In this document: piece by piece, positions 35,151-46,861 of the stretch
How positions within the stretch are numbered: position 1 is the first letter of the stretch
Layout: the number at the start of each line of letters is the position of its first letter
Translations under genes and position numbers: made by a program
From: Anoplolepis gracilipes
Lineage: Eukaryota > Arthropoda > Insecta > Hymenoptera > Formicidae
Length of the DNA: 64,000 nucleotides
Direction of reading: 5' to 3'
Assembly: GCF_047496725.1 (NCBI RefSeq)
Contig: NC_132975.1
Location: 2,776,501-2,840,500, forward strand
The notes under the pieces: generated by a model
Told to the model about the DNA's origin: nothing
The model's input: only the letters and a program-made list of their open reading frames with translations
Database searches by the model: none

Positions 35151-35209
35151 TAACAATTTTGACAATATAAAATGTGAACATATTATGTAATGTGTATTAT
35201 GAAACTAGT

Positions 35210-35215
35210 AATAAA
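35210..35215 (+). terminator. CIR1 polyadenylation signal
   Basis: AATAAA about 60 bp after the stop codon. Confidence 0.6.
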
Positions 35216-36139
35216 AACATGTTTATGTTATATTACGCATATCACAATTTAATTTTACATGCTTGTAGATAATAAAAATGTTGTAGATTATATAGATTTT
35301 TTAACTGCAAATAGCATGTGTGTGAGTACATATATATAAAATAACTCTGAAAGAGTTTCTCATTTTTAAATGACATGTATGTGTTCTCGAAAACGTATCG
35401 TTAATTACAAAAATACGTATACAATTATCATTAAACATAACGAATAATAATTTTCAATTCATGCAAAGCTGCTAAAAAATTAATATTTAAATATCTGCAC
35501 ACACACATTAATAGAATACATATGTATTAATAGAATAGATTGTAAATTAATTACAATATTTTATTCAATAACAAATATTTCTAATAATTGTGATATACAG
35601 ATTAATAAGTTTTATTATAATAGTATGCACTTTATTTTTACAAATCAATGAAGTGCATTAACATATTAATGTTTTTACAATTGTATACAATTATAATGCA
35701 ATATATGTCTTCTGCAAAATTGATAAATGGAACCATTGGCAATGTACATATATTAGATGTTACTTGGATTCTCTTTTTCTTCTATAGCACATATTCAAAA
35801 AGTCATAAATAATTGTTTTTACTTTATTTTTATACCTTTTATAATATTATATTATAATATTTATAATTAGTTTAATAACAATCCTATCTCTCTTTCTCTC
35901 GCTATATGCTTTTATATATAATGTATCAAAGTATATTGTGTGTGTATGTGTGTAAAATGTTAGCCACACTGGCCTTGAACACTTGGGCATTTGAAATCAG
36001 TTTGCATAATTATTCTTTTTTTGCAAATAAATTACACTTTTAATGTGATACAATATTATAATTTTAGGAAGTAATATTGGAATAACAGCTATATATACAA
36101 TTAATTCATTAGTTAATTATGTTAAATAATGAGATTTGA

Positions 36140-36186
<47 letters not shown>

Positions 36187-36707
36187 AGATAGATAAATGG
36201 GGACTACATTTATTATAGTATAATTGAAACATTTCATCTTTCTCATACTGCTGAAAATGATATAACAATTACGATTAATCTTACTCGAGAAATGCTGTTC
36301 TTTAAAATGCAACATACATATAGTTGCTCTAAATAGAATTACTAGAAAAAATCGACTTTATTTTTATATATACAATATAAGAATTTCCATTTAATATAAT
36401 TTTTTTTCTTTTTGCTTTTATTAAAACGGACTTTTCTTTACATAGTAAATTAGCTATACATTTTTTAATATATAGTTGCAGGAGAAAAAATTGCGATTTT
36501 ATTTCTTATATAAGACTTTCTAATAATTACCTTATATAAATATGAATCATTTTAATATTCAGGATACTTAAATCAGAATGTAGAATTATTTTAACGAAAA
36601 TGACACATAGCTCACTTTTTATATATACATATATGTGTGTGTAAAAAATAAGTTATATTTGTGTTACATACACGCGCGCGCACACACACGAATACACACA
36701 TTATATA
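35216..36707. other. Gene-free AT-rich intergenic stretch
   Basis: Short TG and TA microsatellites (for example 36140-36181); no ORF or element recognised. Confidence 0.6.
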
Positions 36708-37413
36708 CAGTGAGGGACAAAAGTTCTGTAGCAGCCAATTATCTTAGAAAGTATTGGTTTATTGGAAAAATGTTTTAAAAAAATAATAGGGTTTAAAAAA
36801 TCTGTTAGTAATATTGTATAAATTATTTGGTAATATTTATTTGAACTTCGAATGTCCTTGAAAAATCCGGTGAATTTAAATGAAAATCACTATTTTTTAT
36901 TACATATTTTTATAACCCGTTTTGAGATCTTTTCAAAACGCTATAATTTTATCTACTCTGAGTCAGTCGTTTTGAATTTTTTATACTACTCTTTTTATTA
37001 TAAAATTGGATCTCTGTAAAACCAGCTGATTTTCTGATATATTGTAGCTTATAACGTGCTGAACAAAAAATGTAATAAGCTCAAAGCTAGATAAATGGTT
37101 TTCACGTTTGACTGGTTTACAGCTACTGATATTTCCTCATAAAAAATTCGATAACATCTAAACGGCTAACTCAAAGTAGATAAAATTATAGTATTTGGAA
37201 AATATTTCAAAAAAGCTTATAAGAATATGTAATAAAAAAAAGGTTTCTATTTGCAAGATTTCATGTTGACTTTCCAGCTTTTCAGTCATTTAAAGCTCAA
37301 ATAAATATCACCAAATAATAGATTTTTTAAGCCTTACTATTTTTGCTTTTTTGAATTATTTTTCAAATATTTTCTGAGATAATTAACCGTTGCCGAATTG
37401 TTGTCGCTCACTG
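36708..37413. mobile_element. Tc1/mariner-like non-autonomous element
   Basis: The left end reads CAGTGAGGGACAAAAGTTCT next to TA; the complement of the right end reads CAGTGAGCGACAACAATTCG. Sub-terminal blocks also pair (AAAAAATCTG at 36797 with AGATTTTTTAAG at 37320), making the unit largely palindromic. The ends resemble those of Tc1-type elements. No transposase frame remains. Confidence 0.7.
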
Positions 37414-37500
37414 TGTATGTGTGTGTGTGCGTGTGTGTGTGCGTGCGTGTGTGCGTGCGTGTGTGCGTGCGTGTGTGCGTGCGTGCGCATACGTGTGTAT
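37411..37500. repeat. (TG)n/(TGCG)n microsatellite
   Basis: Alternating GTGTGTGTGC and GTGCGTGC directly after the element end; short frames across it are ignored. Confidence 0.9.
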
Positions 37501-38234
37501 GTATTTTTGTATCTATCGCATGAAAAAAAATTGCTCAAGATTTTAAAATACCTACATTTACAATACATACATTTTCACTCAAAAGTATTTTTACTTGAAA
37601 AAAGTTCTAAACATGCCAAAGCACTAAAAAATAAAAAAGTTAGAATTTGATTCGATTTAAAAACAAAAATTCATTCAACAAAAATCCAATTGAAATAATC
37701 ATATTGAAATAAAATATATATATATATATATATATATGGGAAAAAACATTTTTCTCTGTGTAATATATTTTTCATTTTAATATTTCTTTAAAGCATTCAC
37801 TATGAGTCTGTACTTGGAAGCTGTATTTCTAGCCAGTTATAAATGATATGATAATGATATTTGTATTATTAATATAATCTTTGAATTGCATTTTACCCGC
37901 AAATGTTTTATTAATGCCATAAATTTGTTTTCTAAAGAATGTACTTTTGTTCTTGGTATGTATTTACATAACAAAAAGATATATTAATCGATTTCTCCCA
38001 TTGCAAACATTTGGCTATTCCGAAATAGTCTAAGTCGCATGTACAAACATACTGCGATATCGAGGAGGCCGTCCCAAATTTGTTTATTTTTTACTATGTA
38101 TAATATTGAATTTGTGCTCTAAATATAATTCTGTTTGTCGTTCGCACGTGAGCGTAAACAAATAGCTTTATAGACTATATTTTTTTCGTTTATAGTTCAC
38201 ATCAGAAAGTTGACAGTTTGTGCACAATGCAGCA

Positions 38235-40388
38235 CTATAAACGATTTGGTGGCTGACCGAGATCCACCATTTCAGTGTCTTCTATACTATTGGATCCCAT
38301 CATATGTTGTCTATGCTGTTGCTGAAAATCTAACGATGGATGCAGATGAACATCCATCGATTTAGGTGAAGAGAAACTGTGTAAAGCAGTCGTTGTACTA
38401 AAACCAGTAGTGTTCAACAATGTCCTACGCGGACTTCTAGCGTTTACGACCTTAGGTTGCGCATACATTTCTTCCAAGACACTCGGTGCCACGTACGTAA
38501 AACCCTGAAATATCAAATTCGCGGATTCACTGAGAGTACTCTCAACCGGTGAATCAACTGGCACAGTCGCTGTGAATTGTTCGTCAAATTGCGATGTATC
38601 GTCAGCACTTTTCAAAGACGGTTTAAACGGTGGATCCAATTTTCGCGCGATTACATCCTGCCAATTGATATGTTTGAAAAAGTTATGGTTCTTAATTTGC
38701 TCAGCGTCTTCCAGACTGGAACCCAATCTTTGAACAACTTGCCTCTTCAAGAGTTTTCGTATAAGATCTCGGGCGTCCGGTGTTAGATATTGTGGAAGGC
38801 TCAGTTTCCCTCGTAAAATTTTTTCGATAGTTTTTCTCCTGTCGTCACCAGTAAATGGTGGCATTCCTGTAAGCATATCAAACATTAAAGCACCTAAGCT
38901 CCACCAATCCACTGCTTTACCATGACCGCTCCGAGTTAAAATCTCCGGAGCCATATATTCTATCGTTCCACAAAATGTATGCGTCACTGTGCCTTCCTGT
39001 ATATGTTCTTTGCAAAGACCAAAATCTGTTAATTTAACATGGCCTTCAGCATCCAGTAAAATGTTTTCTGGTTTCAAATCTCTGTATATAATTCCTTGAT
39101 TGTGAAGATGTTGTAACGCCAGTATAATTTCAGATAAATAGAAGCAAGCTGTGTCCTCTAAGAAAATACCTTCTCGGTCGAGATATGTGAAAAGTTCACC
39201 ACCACACAGGTATTCCAAGATCAAATATAGTTTACCACCAGTTTGGAAAGCATACATAAGGTTCACAATAAATGGATGTTTTACAGCTTCCAGGATATTT
39301 CTCTCAGCTTTAGTATGAGCAGTATCCTTCTGATTTCGTATAATAGATGCTTTACGCAGTACTTTCATAGCAAAAATACTACCTTTATCTTTTCCAGTAA
39401 CTTTTCTAACTTGGAATACCTTCCCATAGCCACCCTCTCCTAAGATTTTGCATAATTCAAAATCTTGTGGACCAGCTTTTTCTTGACCAGGATTTACATT
39501 CTGTTCAGACAATTGAACTCTCTCCAAATTTTCGGATCTAAAAAATAACCCAGTAACTCTATTTTTTAATGACTAAAAAAAGCAATTATTCTGAAATCAT
39601 ATGCAACCAAAATACTTACTCTAATATAGTACTTACAGTTGCGGCATGATTATATTCTTCCTAAAAATAAATATATTTATATTTAAATATAACCAAGAAT
39701 TTAAAAAGCCTTGTAAAAATATAAAAAACAAACATAAAATATTCACACTACCAACAATGGCAATATTGATCAATATCTATTCGTTTGGCTCAGTTTTAAT
39801 TTTCACATTTCAATTAGTCAGTATAGATTATAAAAATATAAACATTAAGTTATTTCAAGAAATATGTATATTGAACTTACTTTACTTCCTATCAACTTCA
39901 TATTGTTTCATACAAAATATTTCAAAGAGACGTTTGGAAAAGATATATTTTACAAGTCAAAGATATATATATATATATAGGTATATATTTAGTATTTTAC
40001 AAATTAAAGAATTGAATATATATATATTATATTTTAAAAAATAATTAAAAAGTTCTTAAATGGAAGAAAAACTTATTTTATTTCAATTTAAAAAAAAAAA
40101 ATTATACATTCAAAATTATCCTAAATATCAATACAGACTAGAACTTCTTTAATTATAAAAGACATTGTCTAAAGAAAAATTCTTTTAATATTTAATTATA
40201 TATGTTGAATATATATATATATATATATATATACAAAATGTGTAAAAAAAAAAAATATATATATATATATAATTCAAATGTTATTAGATGGTATATTTTA
40301 CCTCTCTATTTTCAATCACATCATCATCTGATTCGTCTTGATTTGTGGCATCTCCGTCGTGCAATTCAATATCAAATACTCCTGCCAT
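38235..40388 (-). CDS. S6k: Ribosomal protein S6 kinase (p70 S6K), three exons
   Basis: A 476-residue AGC kinase of the TOR pathway that phosphorylates ribosomal protein S6 and drives growth. Exons: 40388-40302, 39660-39620, 39537-38235; GT/AG junctions and frame agree (1431 nt). The start gives MAGVFDIEL with the TOR-signalling motif FDIEL at residues 5-9. The kinase domain (about 70-330) has GEGGYGKV, FAMK (Lys101), IIYRDLKPEN (Asp196), DFG (Asp214) and EYMAPE. PDK1 would act on Thr230 in THTFCGT, TORC1 on Thr390 in the hydrophobic motif FQGFTYVAPS, and the turn-motif Ser372 sits in VDSPVEST. The RSPRR tail element is kept. The whole kinase domain lies in one 1.3-kb exon. It converges with CIR1. 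Confidence 0.97.
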
Positions 40389-40867
40389 TCTCTCTCAGTA
40401 TGTCAAACTCACATCGAAAAATTACAAGTTAATAAAGACGTATTTAATCTGTCAAAATATTTCACAATAGGCAATGTTGTATGAGAATCTGTACATAAGT
40501 TCTATAGAAATATGTACATATATACATATATGTTTATTCTGAAAAAGGAGCGTGTTTAAAAGACTTACCTCAAATTATGAAAAATATGATGTACGATAAA
40601 TCTTTTGTATTTATTAAGTTTTTAAAACACACAATTGAAAAGTTGAAGTGCTAAGTTTCAACAAGAGTCTTAAACTCACATATGTAATTGCAAATACACG
40701 TACAAAAGTAACCTGAAGTTGATATTAAATTCGACGTGACGTTCCAATCGTTCCACTATAGATATTTAGATATATGTACAAGTATGGACACTGAGTTTTT
40801 ACACGCATGTGTGAACTTAGTAGTAATTGTCACGTTAAATACTAGAGGGCAGCATGCAAAGTTATTA
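40389..40867 (-). promoter_or_regulatory. S6k upstream region
   Basis: Contains no ORF. Likely 5' UTR and promoter of S6k, bounded upstream by a MITE cluster from 40868. Confidence 0.4.
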
Positions 40868-41032
40868 AAATCCGTATCAGACTACGCATTAAAAATTGAG
40901 ATTAAACATTGAAGATTAAAATTTGACCAATCAAGACAAAGCAATTTTAGTTCCTTTTATTCTAATTAGTCAAATTCTAATCTTTTATCTTCAATCTTTA
41001 ATTTTCCATTTGTAGTGTGATACGAGCTTTAG
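40868..41032. mobile_element. MITE, 'CCGTATCAGACTAC' family, copy 1
   Basis: Starts TCCGTATCAGACTACGCATT and ends GTAGTGTGATACGAGCTTTA. The core has TTTGACCAATCAAG and the complementary ATTAGTCAAAT. Same family as 41201-41348. Confidence 0.75.
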
Positions 41033-41193
41033 GCTGGCGTACCATTGAGCGGAAATCTGTAGCGGAATGGAATGCGCGGAACCAGCGCGAACAATCACAA
41101 CTATTCCGTTCTTTTCATGCCGTTCCGTGATTGGTCGCGCTGGTTCTGCGCGCTCCGTTCCACTACAGATTTCCGCTCAATGCGACGTTAGCC
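41032..41193. mobile_element. MITE, 'GCTGGCGTACCATTGAGCGG' ends
   Basis: The left arm GCTGGCGTACCATTGAGCGG, then AAATCTGTAGCGGAATGGAA, pairs with the right arm ending CCGCTCAATGCGACGTTAGC. Sandwiched between two direct copies of the neighbouring MITE. Confidence 0.78.
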
Positions 41194-41200
41194 TTAGCCT

Positions 41201-41348
41201 AAAGCCCATATTAGACTACGCATTAAAAATTTAGATTAAAGATTGAAGATTGAAATTTGACCAATCAAGGCAAAGCAATTTTAGTTCCTTTTATTCTGAT
41301 TAGTCAAATTCTAATCTTTTTCAATTAGTAGTTTGATACGGGCCTTAG
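41201..41348. mobile_element. MITE, 'CCGTATCAGACTAC' family, copy 2
   Basis: Starts AAAGCCCATATTAGACTACG and ends GTAGTTTGATACGGGCCTTA, in the same orientation as copy 1. Confidence 0.75.
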
Positions 41349-41375
41349 GATACAGTTGATGGGTGACCCTTATAG

Positions 41376-41494
41376 CTCTGCGTTCGAATTTCACTGCCAG
41401 TAACTGCCAGTACTAAGAAATGTATAGTGTATGTAACGTAAACTATAGATTTTTAGTACTGGCAGTTTACTGGCAGTGAAATTCGAACGCAGAG
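41376..41494. mobile_element. Hairpin MITE, 'CACTGCCAGTACT' family, copy 1
   Basis: CTCTGCGTTCGAATTTCACT at the left is matched exactly by AGTGAAATTCGAACGCAGAG at the right; the core has a TATAGTGTATGTAACG block. The second copy lies at 60380-60484. Confidence 0.85.
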
Positions 41495-41508
41495 TAAGAA
41501 GTTAGTAG

Positions 41509-41764
41509 CCTAGACCTTGAGATCTAGACCGAGCAATCCCTGTCTAAACGTGTTTCAAAAATAGGTGGGAAAAAAGAGAGAGAGCGAGCGTGAAGACAGC
41601 TATATTTCTCTCTCTTTCTAAGATTGTGATTGGTTCTCCTAGTATTACGACGTTAAATAGAAAGAGATAAAGAGTGGTCGTCTTTGCGTCCTATCTCTAT
41701 CTTTTTTTTCGATTACTTTCACCGATAGATGGCTCGGTCCAAGGTCCAGGTCTTAAGGTCTATG
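41509..41764. mobile_element. hAT-type MITE with perfect 8-bp target duplication
   Basis: GTTAGTAG is present at 41501-41508 and again at 41765-41772. The ends read CCTAGACCTTGAGATCTAGA and, as complement, CATAGACCTTAAGACCTGGA. The 8-bp duplication points to hAT transposition. The core has no ORF. Confidence 0.85.
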
Positions 41765-41772
41765 GTTAGTAG

Positions 41773-42899
41773 TTAGTAATCTAGCAATATATAAAAGTTT
41801 GTGGTGCTAATGAAATCCTGTCGCCTGTTGTACTCCTTCCACAGTTAGGAATTCGATGAATAATATATAGGAAAAAAAATTGTGAATGAGTATATACTCT
41901 ATTTAGTTATCAGTTAATTAAAATTTACTAATTTGTGAATGTGAAGAATGTTGATGGATTCATGCACCTCATTTGCGGTTTGAAAAAATCGGATTATATA
42001 AAGTAAGGTTAGTGTCTGTGTTTAACTATTTTAATTTTTACTCATTTTACGTATCATTTAATTGTATGATTATATCCAAAAAACATCTTAAATTATCTAA
42101 AAGATGAGACCTTTTTTTAAGACGTTTTTTTAGAGATTTTTTTAGGGACACGTGTACTGTCTAAAAAATTATAGATATTGTAGTTATATTAATCGTAATT
42201 TATTGCAAAGTAGAGATTTTACAAAATATAATATTTTTTCTAGATTGTATTTAATAAAAATTATATAATGTTACACAATAATTATACAAATAGGTTAGTT
42301 AGTTTATTATTTAAATAGCAACTAAAGAATATATAATGTAAAATTTCTAATATTATATATTATATCATAGTCATGCGAAAAATTCGTGACTATTTCATTA
42401 TTCATTTTATTACTAATTTTGGTTTATTATCTTTTATGAATTTTGCATGACTATGAATTATAATGGTACCAGATGAGTAGAAATAGTTTTTACTCAAACA
42501 ACCAACAACTGGTAATAAAAAGCTTCAAAGTTTTCTTAAAAAAAGGAAACAGAAACTCAAAAATAGAATCAAAACAAAACAGATGATATATACAGCAAAT
42601 GAACACTCTTGTCCTTTTTTCTTCTAATGAATTTAAATAGCCTATTATGATTAGTGGAAGACAATTTAGTCATCAACAGGTGAAATAATGAGTGATTGAT
42701 GAGTAAAAATTTCTTTTATTGTTAATAATCTTGGAATTTTCTCTGAAAAGTCTTCTATTTTTACTTATTATCTTTTATCCCCCTTTTTCTCTTTTTTTCT
42801 TCTTTTATTAAGAACAATGTCGATGAAATTTTCTAGTAATACTATAAACAGTTAAAGATTAGAAGTAGTAAATATTGATTAAATGGAAATATTAGAGGA
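41773..42899. other. Gene-free AT-rich stretch
   Basis: Nothing recognised beyond short poly-T/A tracts. Confidence 0.55.
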
Positions 42900-43063
42900 T
42901 TAAGGCCAGGTTTACAATTTTTTATGACTTAAGGCTGTACAAGATACATAAGCCTTAAGTTGTAAAAAATGAATCATACATTATTTTTCTCTAAAGTCGA
43001 TTGTAATTGGTTAATTTCTTACAGCTTAAGGCTTACTACACCTATTGTAGACCCGGCCTTAAA
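42900..43063. mobile_element. MITE, 'GGTCTACAAT / TAAGAAATTAACCAAT' family
   Basis: TTAAGGCCAGGTTTACAAT pairs with ATTGTAGACCCGGCCTTAA; inner ATTGGTTAATTTCTTACAGC is the family's signature. Most complete copy in the window. Confidence 0.82.
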
Positions 43064-43636
43064 GAAGGAATGTATAGGACAATCTCTGGACAATCTTCTG
43101 AGGGAAAATTTCTTGAATAAATTTAGAATTGTGAATGGTAATGATTTCTTGACTTTGTTTAGATGAGCTAATAAAGTTTTGGCTAGTATTCATCTGTTCT
43201 TATACTTAAGATTATCTTAAGTCTAATCTTAGGTTGTCTTAACATTCTATTTATAGCCAATGAAATGGTTGAAATGGAATTTTAAAACTGACTTATGTGC
43301 AGGTTGTAACCGGTTTAAAACTGCATAATCAGATTTTTCAAAAATTGAAGGGGAAAGGGAGGATTTCGACAAATATGACATTTTCGAAAAATCTGATTAT
43401 GTCGTTTTAAAGTACATTAAAAACCATAAAACTTTTATTAAAAACTTTTTTTTATATCTCTTACCGTTTAGACGGTATTCGCTCAGAAATATAAAAACCG
43501 ATTTTTTTCAAGAGGATGTTTCACCCCCTTAACGGCCGTAAGAGCAAATATAAAAAAATACGTGTCTTCTATTTTGACCTAGACTACACATATTTAAAGT
43601 TCGTTAAAATCGGAGGAGGACACTTCCAACCCTTTC

Positions 43637-43712
43637 CTTGTAAGAAATTAACCAATCATATTTGATTATTCTTCTTACATTGAATTGTGATTAGTCAATT
43701 TCTTACAGTTTA
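43637..43712. mobile_element. Inner hairpin fragment of the same MITE family
   Basis: TGTAAGAAATTAACCAATCA pairs with GTGATTAGTCAATTTCTTAC; the terminal blocks are missing. Confidence 0.65.
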
Positions 43713-43743
43713 TAACATATAAGTTATCGGTTATAGCCTGCAT

Positions 43744-43873
43744 AAAGGTCTACAATAAGTGTTGTAAATCGTAAGCAGTAAGAAATTAACCAATGATATT
43801 CGATATTCTTCTCTAGATCAACTGTGATTGGTTAATTTCTTGCGGCCTACAACTTACAACATTTATTGTAGAC
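43744..43873. mobile_element. MITE, same family, further copy
   Basis: Starts AAAGGTCTACAATAAGTGTT and ends ATTTATTGTAGACGACCCTTT, with the inner TAAGAAATTAACCAAT pair. Confidence 0.78.
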
Positions 43874-44161
43874 GACCCTTTAATTAAGCTTAAAACCTTA
43901 TTTAAGACGACCTTAAATATAAGAACGGATTATGAATACTGGTTTGCATTTTTAGATGAGCTTTTTATATAAGCATTACGGATTTAATTTGTTCTTTTTT
44001 CGTATGACGAGAAATCACAAATATGTTATAGTGAAGTATGCGCGCGCATGTTTATATTACTTCGCATGCGTGCATGAGGTCCTTGATAAAGTTGCGGCTC
44101 TGGACCGGTTTCCGCGGCAACCATAATTTATCGATTCGTCTAGATATTGTCAGTTAGTCTT

Positions 44162-44329
44162 ATGGGTGACGATCAGGGAAATCCTACGTATAATTCGTTT
44201 GAAATTCTTCGCGATTGTGTGTCATACGATAAAACAATGAAAATAATGTACAAAAATATAAAAAATAAAAAATCTTCTATCGAGATTACACTGCTAGACA
44301 AGGAACAAATCATGGATACAGAAACTTAA
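44162..44329 (+). CDS. Small unidentified ORF (55 codons)
   Basis: MGDDQGNPTYNSFEILRDCV and onward to MDTET, hydrophilic, with a Lys-rich middle. An upstream in-frame ATG at 44147 is possible. It follows a GC-richer, promoter-like patch (about 44040-44110, CCGGTTTCCGCGGCAACC). It could be a short protein, or lie in the 5' leader of the palmitoyltransferase gene about 630 bp downstream. No family recognised. Confidence 0.3.
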   Translation: MGDDQGNPTYNSFEILRDCVSYDKTMKIMYKNIKNKKSSIEITLLDKEQIMDTET

Positions 44330-44956
44330 TATCATTATTAACAATATCGGATAAGGCTACATATTTTAAACAGTGATTTATATACATTTGGGATTAGGAC
44401 TCAAAAGTTTAGACTGAGAATTATTAATATTTAGTGATGACGGATGGGAAAAAAAGAAAAAAAATGGAAAAATAGTCAACATGAACAGTCAAACTAAAGT
44501 TACAATTAATAATGGTGCAGTGTCATACTTTTTTGTGTTAATAATGAAGAAAGTCATAAAAATAGTAAATTTGTAGAGTATAACTTTTAATGTGTTCCAT
44601 ATATTTTAAATAATATTTAAAAATTATATGTATGTATATGTATTATAGTTTTTAATAAAAATGAAATCTTTTATGTCCATATTAGCTATTATATAATATC
44701 TAATGGGAGACAAGTTGAAAATTATAATTAAAGAATGATAATATTTACAAAAATAAAGAAAAATATAATGATTTTTATACTGTGTAATTTCGAATTTTTA
44801 TAAATATGTAAGAAAAAATAAATAGTTAAAAGTTCTAGGATAAGAATGAAAATGACGGCAACAATATTAATTATAATATTGTATTATGTCTATATATATT
44901 AACGCGAACGCACGTACATCCGGAATAATTAATAACCTGAGAAAAAGAAAACGGGA

Positions 44957-46861
44957 ATGCTAAACAAGATTTGTGCAAAGTGCACGATTGTCCGCTGCAA
45001 TTCGTCGCAGAATGCGCTGCACATTCCACCAGAGCATAGAAGATTCCGCCGTGTTCATGGTCTGCAGTTACCGTTGCATCTTCAGCAAGTGATCGGTTGG
45101 ATATTACTAATTATCGTGTTCGCCGGTACTTTTACTGTGCTGCTGACAACACCGTTGCTGTTACCTGATCTGCGTTTTACTCTCTCATATCTATTTGCTG
45201 TATTATTCTTGCTCCACGTGTTAACCCATCTGATAGTGCTACTACTGGACCCGGCTGATCCTGAAGTGCGCGCTCGGCCGATCAATGAAGTTGTGCCAGA
45301 ATTCGACCGTACGAAACATCAGCACGTTATCGAGAACGGTCGTTGTCATCTGTGTAATATTACGACGCACGATTTGTGTACTAAGCACTGTTCTATCTGT
45401 AACAAATGCGTGCCACGTTTCGATCATCATTGCAAGTGGCTAAACAATTGCATCGGAGGTCGTAATTATTCAGCATTTCTGGCTTGCCTGACGTCGACAC
45501 TAATTATTGCGCTCGCAGTTACCGCACTTGCTCTGGGTGTGCTGGTGCTTATTAACGCACATTCAGTGAACAATAGATATTGGAATGATAGTAATGACAA
45601 CGACACGAACATGAACAACGCCACGACGCCATCGTTACCGGTGCCTGGCACTGGCTCACTTATTCTTGTTACTTTCATCGGTGTTCTCTCAGCAGTTGCT
45701 GCCGTTCTGCTTATACATCTCTGCTTTTTCCATGGCTATATTGCTTGTCTCGGTCTCACTACATACGAATACGTACGTAGAAGGCGGGAAAAGAGCTCTG
45801 CCGGTGTTGCCGCTAGCTCTAGAATAGCTTCCTCCAGTAATCCGTGCGGTGCACCTTGTTGCGATACTGGTGATAGAGAAGATATGGATCAAGTGATTGG
45901 AGCACGAAACCTATATTCTCGTTTCTGCAAGACAGGTTCTTTATTCAAGAATGATGTAGATATGACGATGATGACAGCAACGACGGATGTGTATGTTTCT
46001 TCAACGCATGAGGAAACGCGCAGCGGTGACATAGCGGCGAATAAGGATGCATGTTCGAGGACACTGCCTTCGACGAAAGACAATCGAAATTTCCGTCTCT
46101 GTTTCTCGTATGACTCACGCACCATTGAAACCTCTATTAAAGTCTCATCCTCGCGTTTGACCAACACGGTAGAGTTGGAAAATCATGTGGAATCACCAGA
46201 CATAAAGTCATCATCCACGCCTTCGCCGGTATCTTGTTGTTTCTCCATCATAAATTATTCTGAAGGTAAGCACGGCGGAAAAGACCGAAAGCGTCGCACC
46301 GGCGGACACCGTCTCGAATCTACAAAACGTTCCTGCGGAACGATGAGAAGAATACAGACGTTTTTGCAGACTCGTCTAAAAAAAGGTTCAAGACCAAAGG
46401 CAACAACTTCGTCGTCAGCTTTTGCTTGTTCTTATAATAACAAGATAATTCCAAGTGGTTCTTCAAATATTGCGCCTGCAATAACTGAACATCGAGTTAT
46501 CGAAGCATTAGTGACTGAACTAACAGCATCACCGAATCATCCACATCCACCGGCGAGATTACCCGCTATAAATTTTCCGAGTACCGTCCACAAGATTAGA
46601 AAAGTGCTTTCGGATACCGGGGATATCTCCGTTTTGGAACCGACATCGCCTTCCGTGATGCCTAAACGGACTCAAGCCTATCTCAGTAGTCGGCGAAGTA
46701 CAAACTTCTCCAGGAAAAGGCCACGCTTTAAGCTCGGCTCATATGTCACACAGACTGCTCAACTGTCACCGATACCGGAGTCAGAGTTTTCAAAACCAGC
46801 TACACCTAGATCGCCGTTGCGATCAAGTTCCGCTTTCACCTTCCCGCCATTACGCAAGTAA
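44957..46861 (+). CDS. ZDHHC1: DHHC palmitoyltransferase, ZDHHC1/11 type, single exon
   Basis: A 634-residue membrane S-acyltransferase that attaches palmitate to cysteines of other proteins. Four membrane segments are expected at about 45-67, 75-97, 172-198 and 230-257. Between the second and third lies the cysteine-rich domain with CHLCN, KHCSICNKCV and the active-site D156-H157-H158-C159 in FDHHCKWLNNCIGGRNY. The DPADPEVR motif follows TM2 and the TTYEY motif follows TM4. RRFRRVHGLQLPLH before TM1 and HVIENGRCHLCN are typical of the ZDHHC1/11 branch. The long C-terminal tail (from about 290) is Ser/Thr/Arg-rich and low in similarity to the family. The ORF has no introns and is more GC-rich than its surroundings, so a retrogene origin is possible. 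Confidence 0.93.
   Translation: MLNKICAKCTIVRCNSSQNALHIPPEHRRFRRVHGLQLPLHLQQVIGWILLIIVFAGTFTVLLTTPLLLPDLRFTLSYLFAVLFLLHVLTHLIVLLLDPADPEVRARPINEVVPEFDRTKHQHVIENGRCHLCNITTHDLCTKHCSICNKCVPRFDHHCKWLNNCIGGRNYSAFLACLTSTLIIALAVTALALGVLVLINAHSVNNRYWNDSNDNDTNMNNATTPSLPVPGTGSLILVTFIGVLSAVAAVLLIHLCFFHGYIACLGLTTYEYVRRRREKSSAGVAASSRIASSSNPCGAPCCDTGDREDMDQVIGARNLYSRFCKTGSLFKNDVDMTMMTATTDVYVSSTHEETRSGDIAANKDACSRTLPSTKDNRNFRLCFSYDSRTIETSIKVSSSRLTNTVELENHVESPDIKSSSTPSPVSCCFSIINYSEGKHGGKDRKRRTGGHRLESTKRSCGTMRRIQTFLQTRLKKGSRPKATTSSSAFACSYNNKIIPSGSSNIAPAITEHRVIEALVTELTASPNHPHPPARLPAINFPSTVHKIRKVLSDTGDISVLEPTSPSVMPKRTQAYLSSRRSTNFSRKRPRFKLGSYVTQTAQLSPIPESEFSKPATPRSPLRSSSAFTFPPLRK

Noticed and set aside
45082..46167. 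Several minus-strand ORFs opposite the palmitoyltransferase
   Set aside because: Shadows of the GC-richer coding strand.
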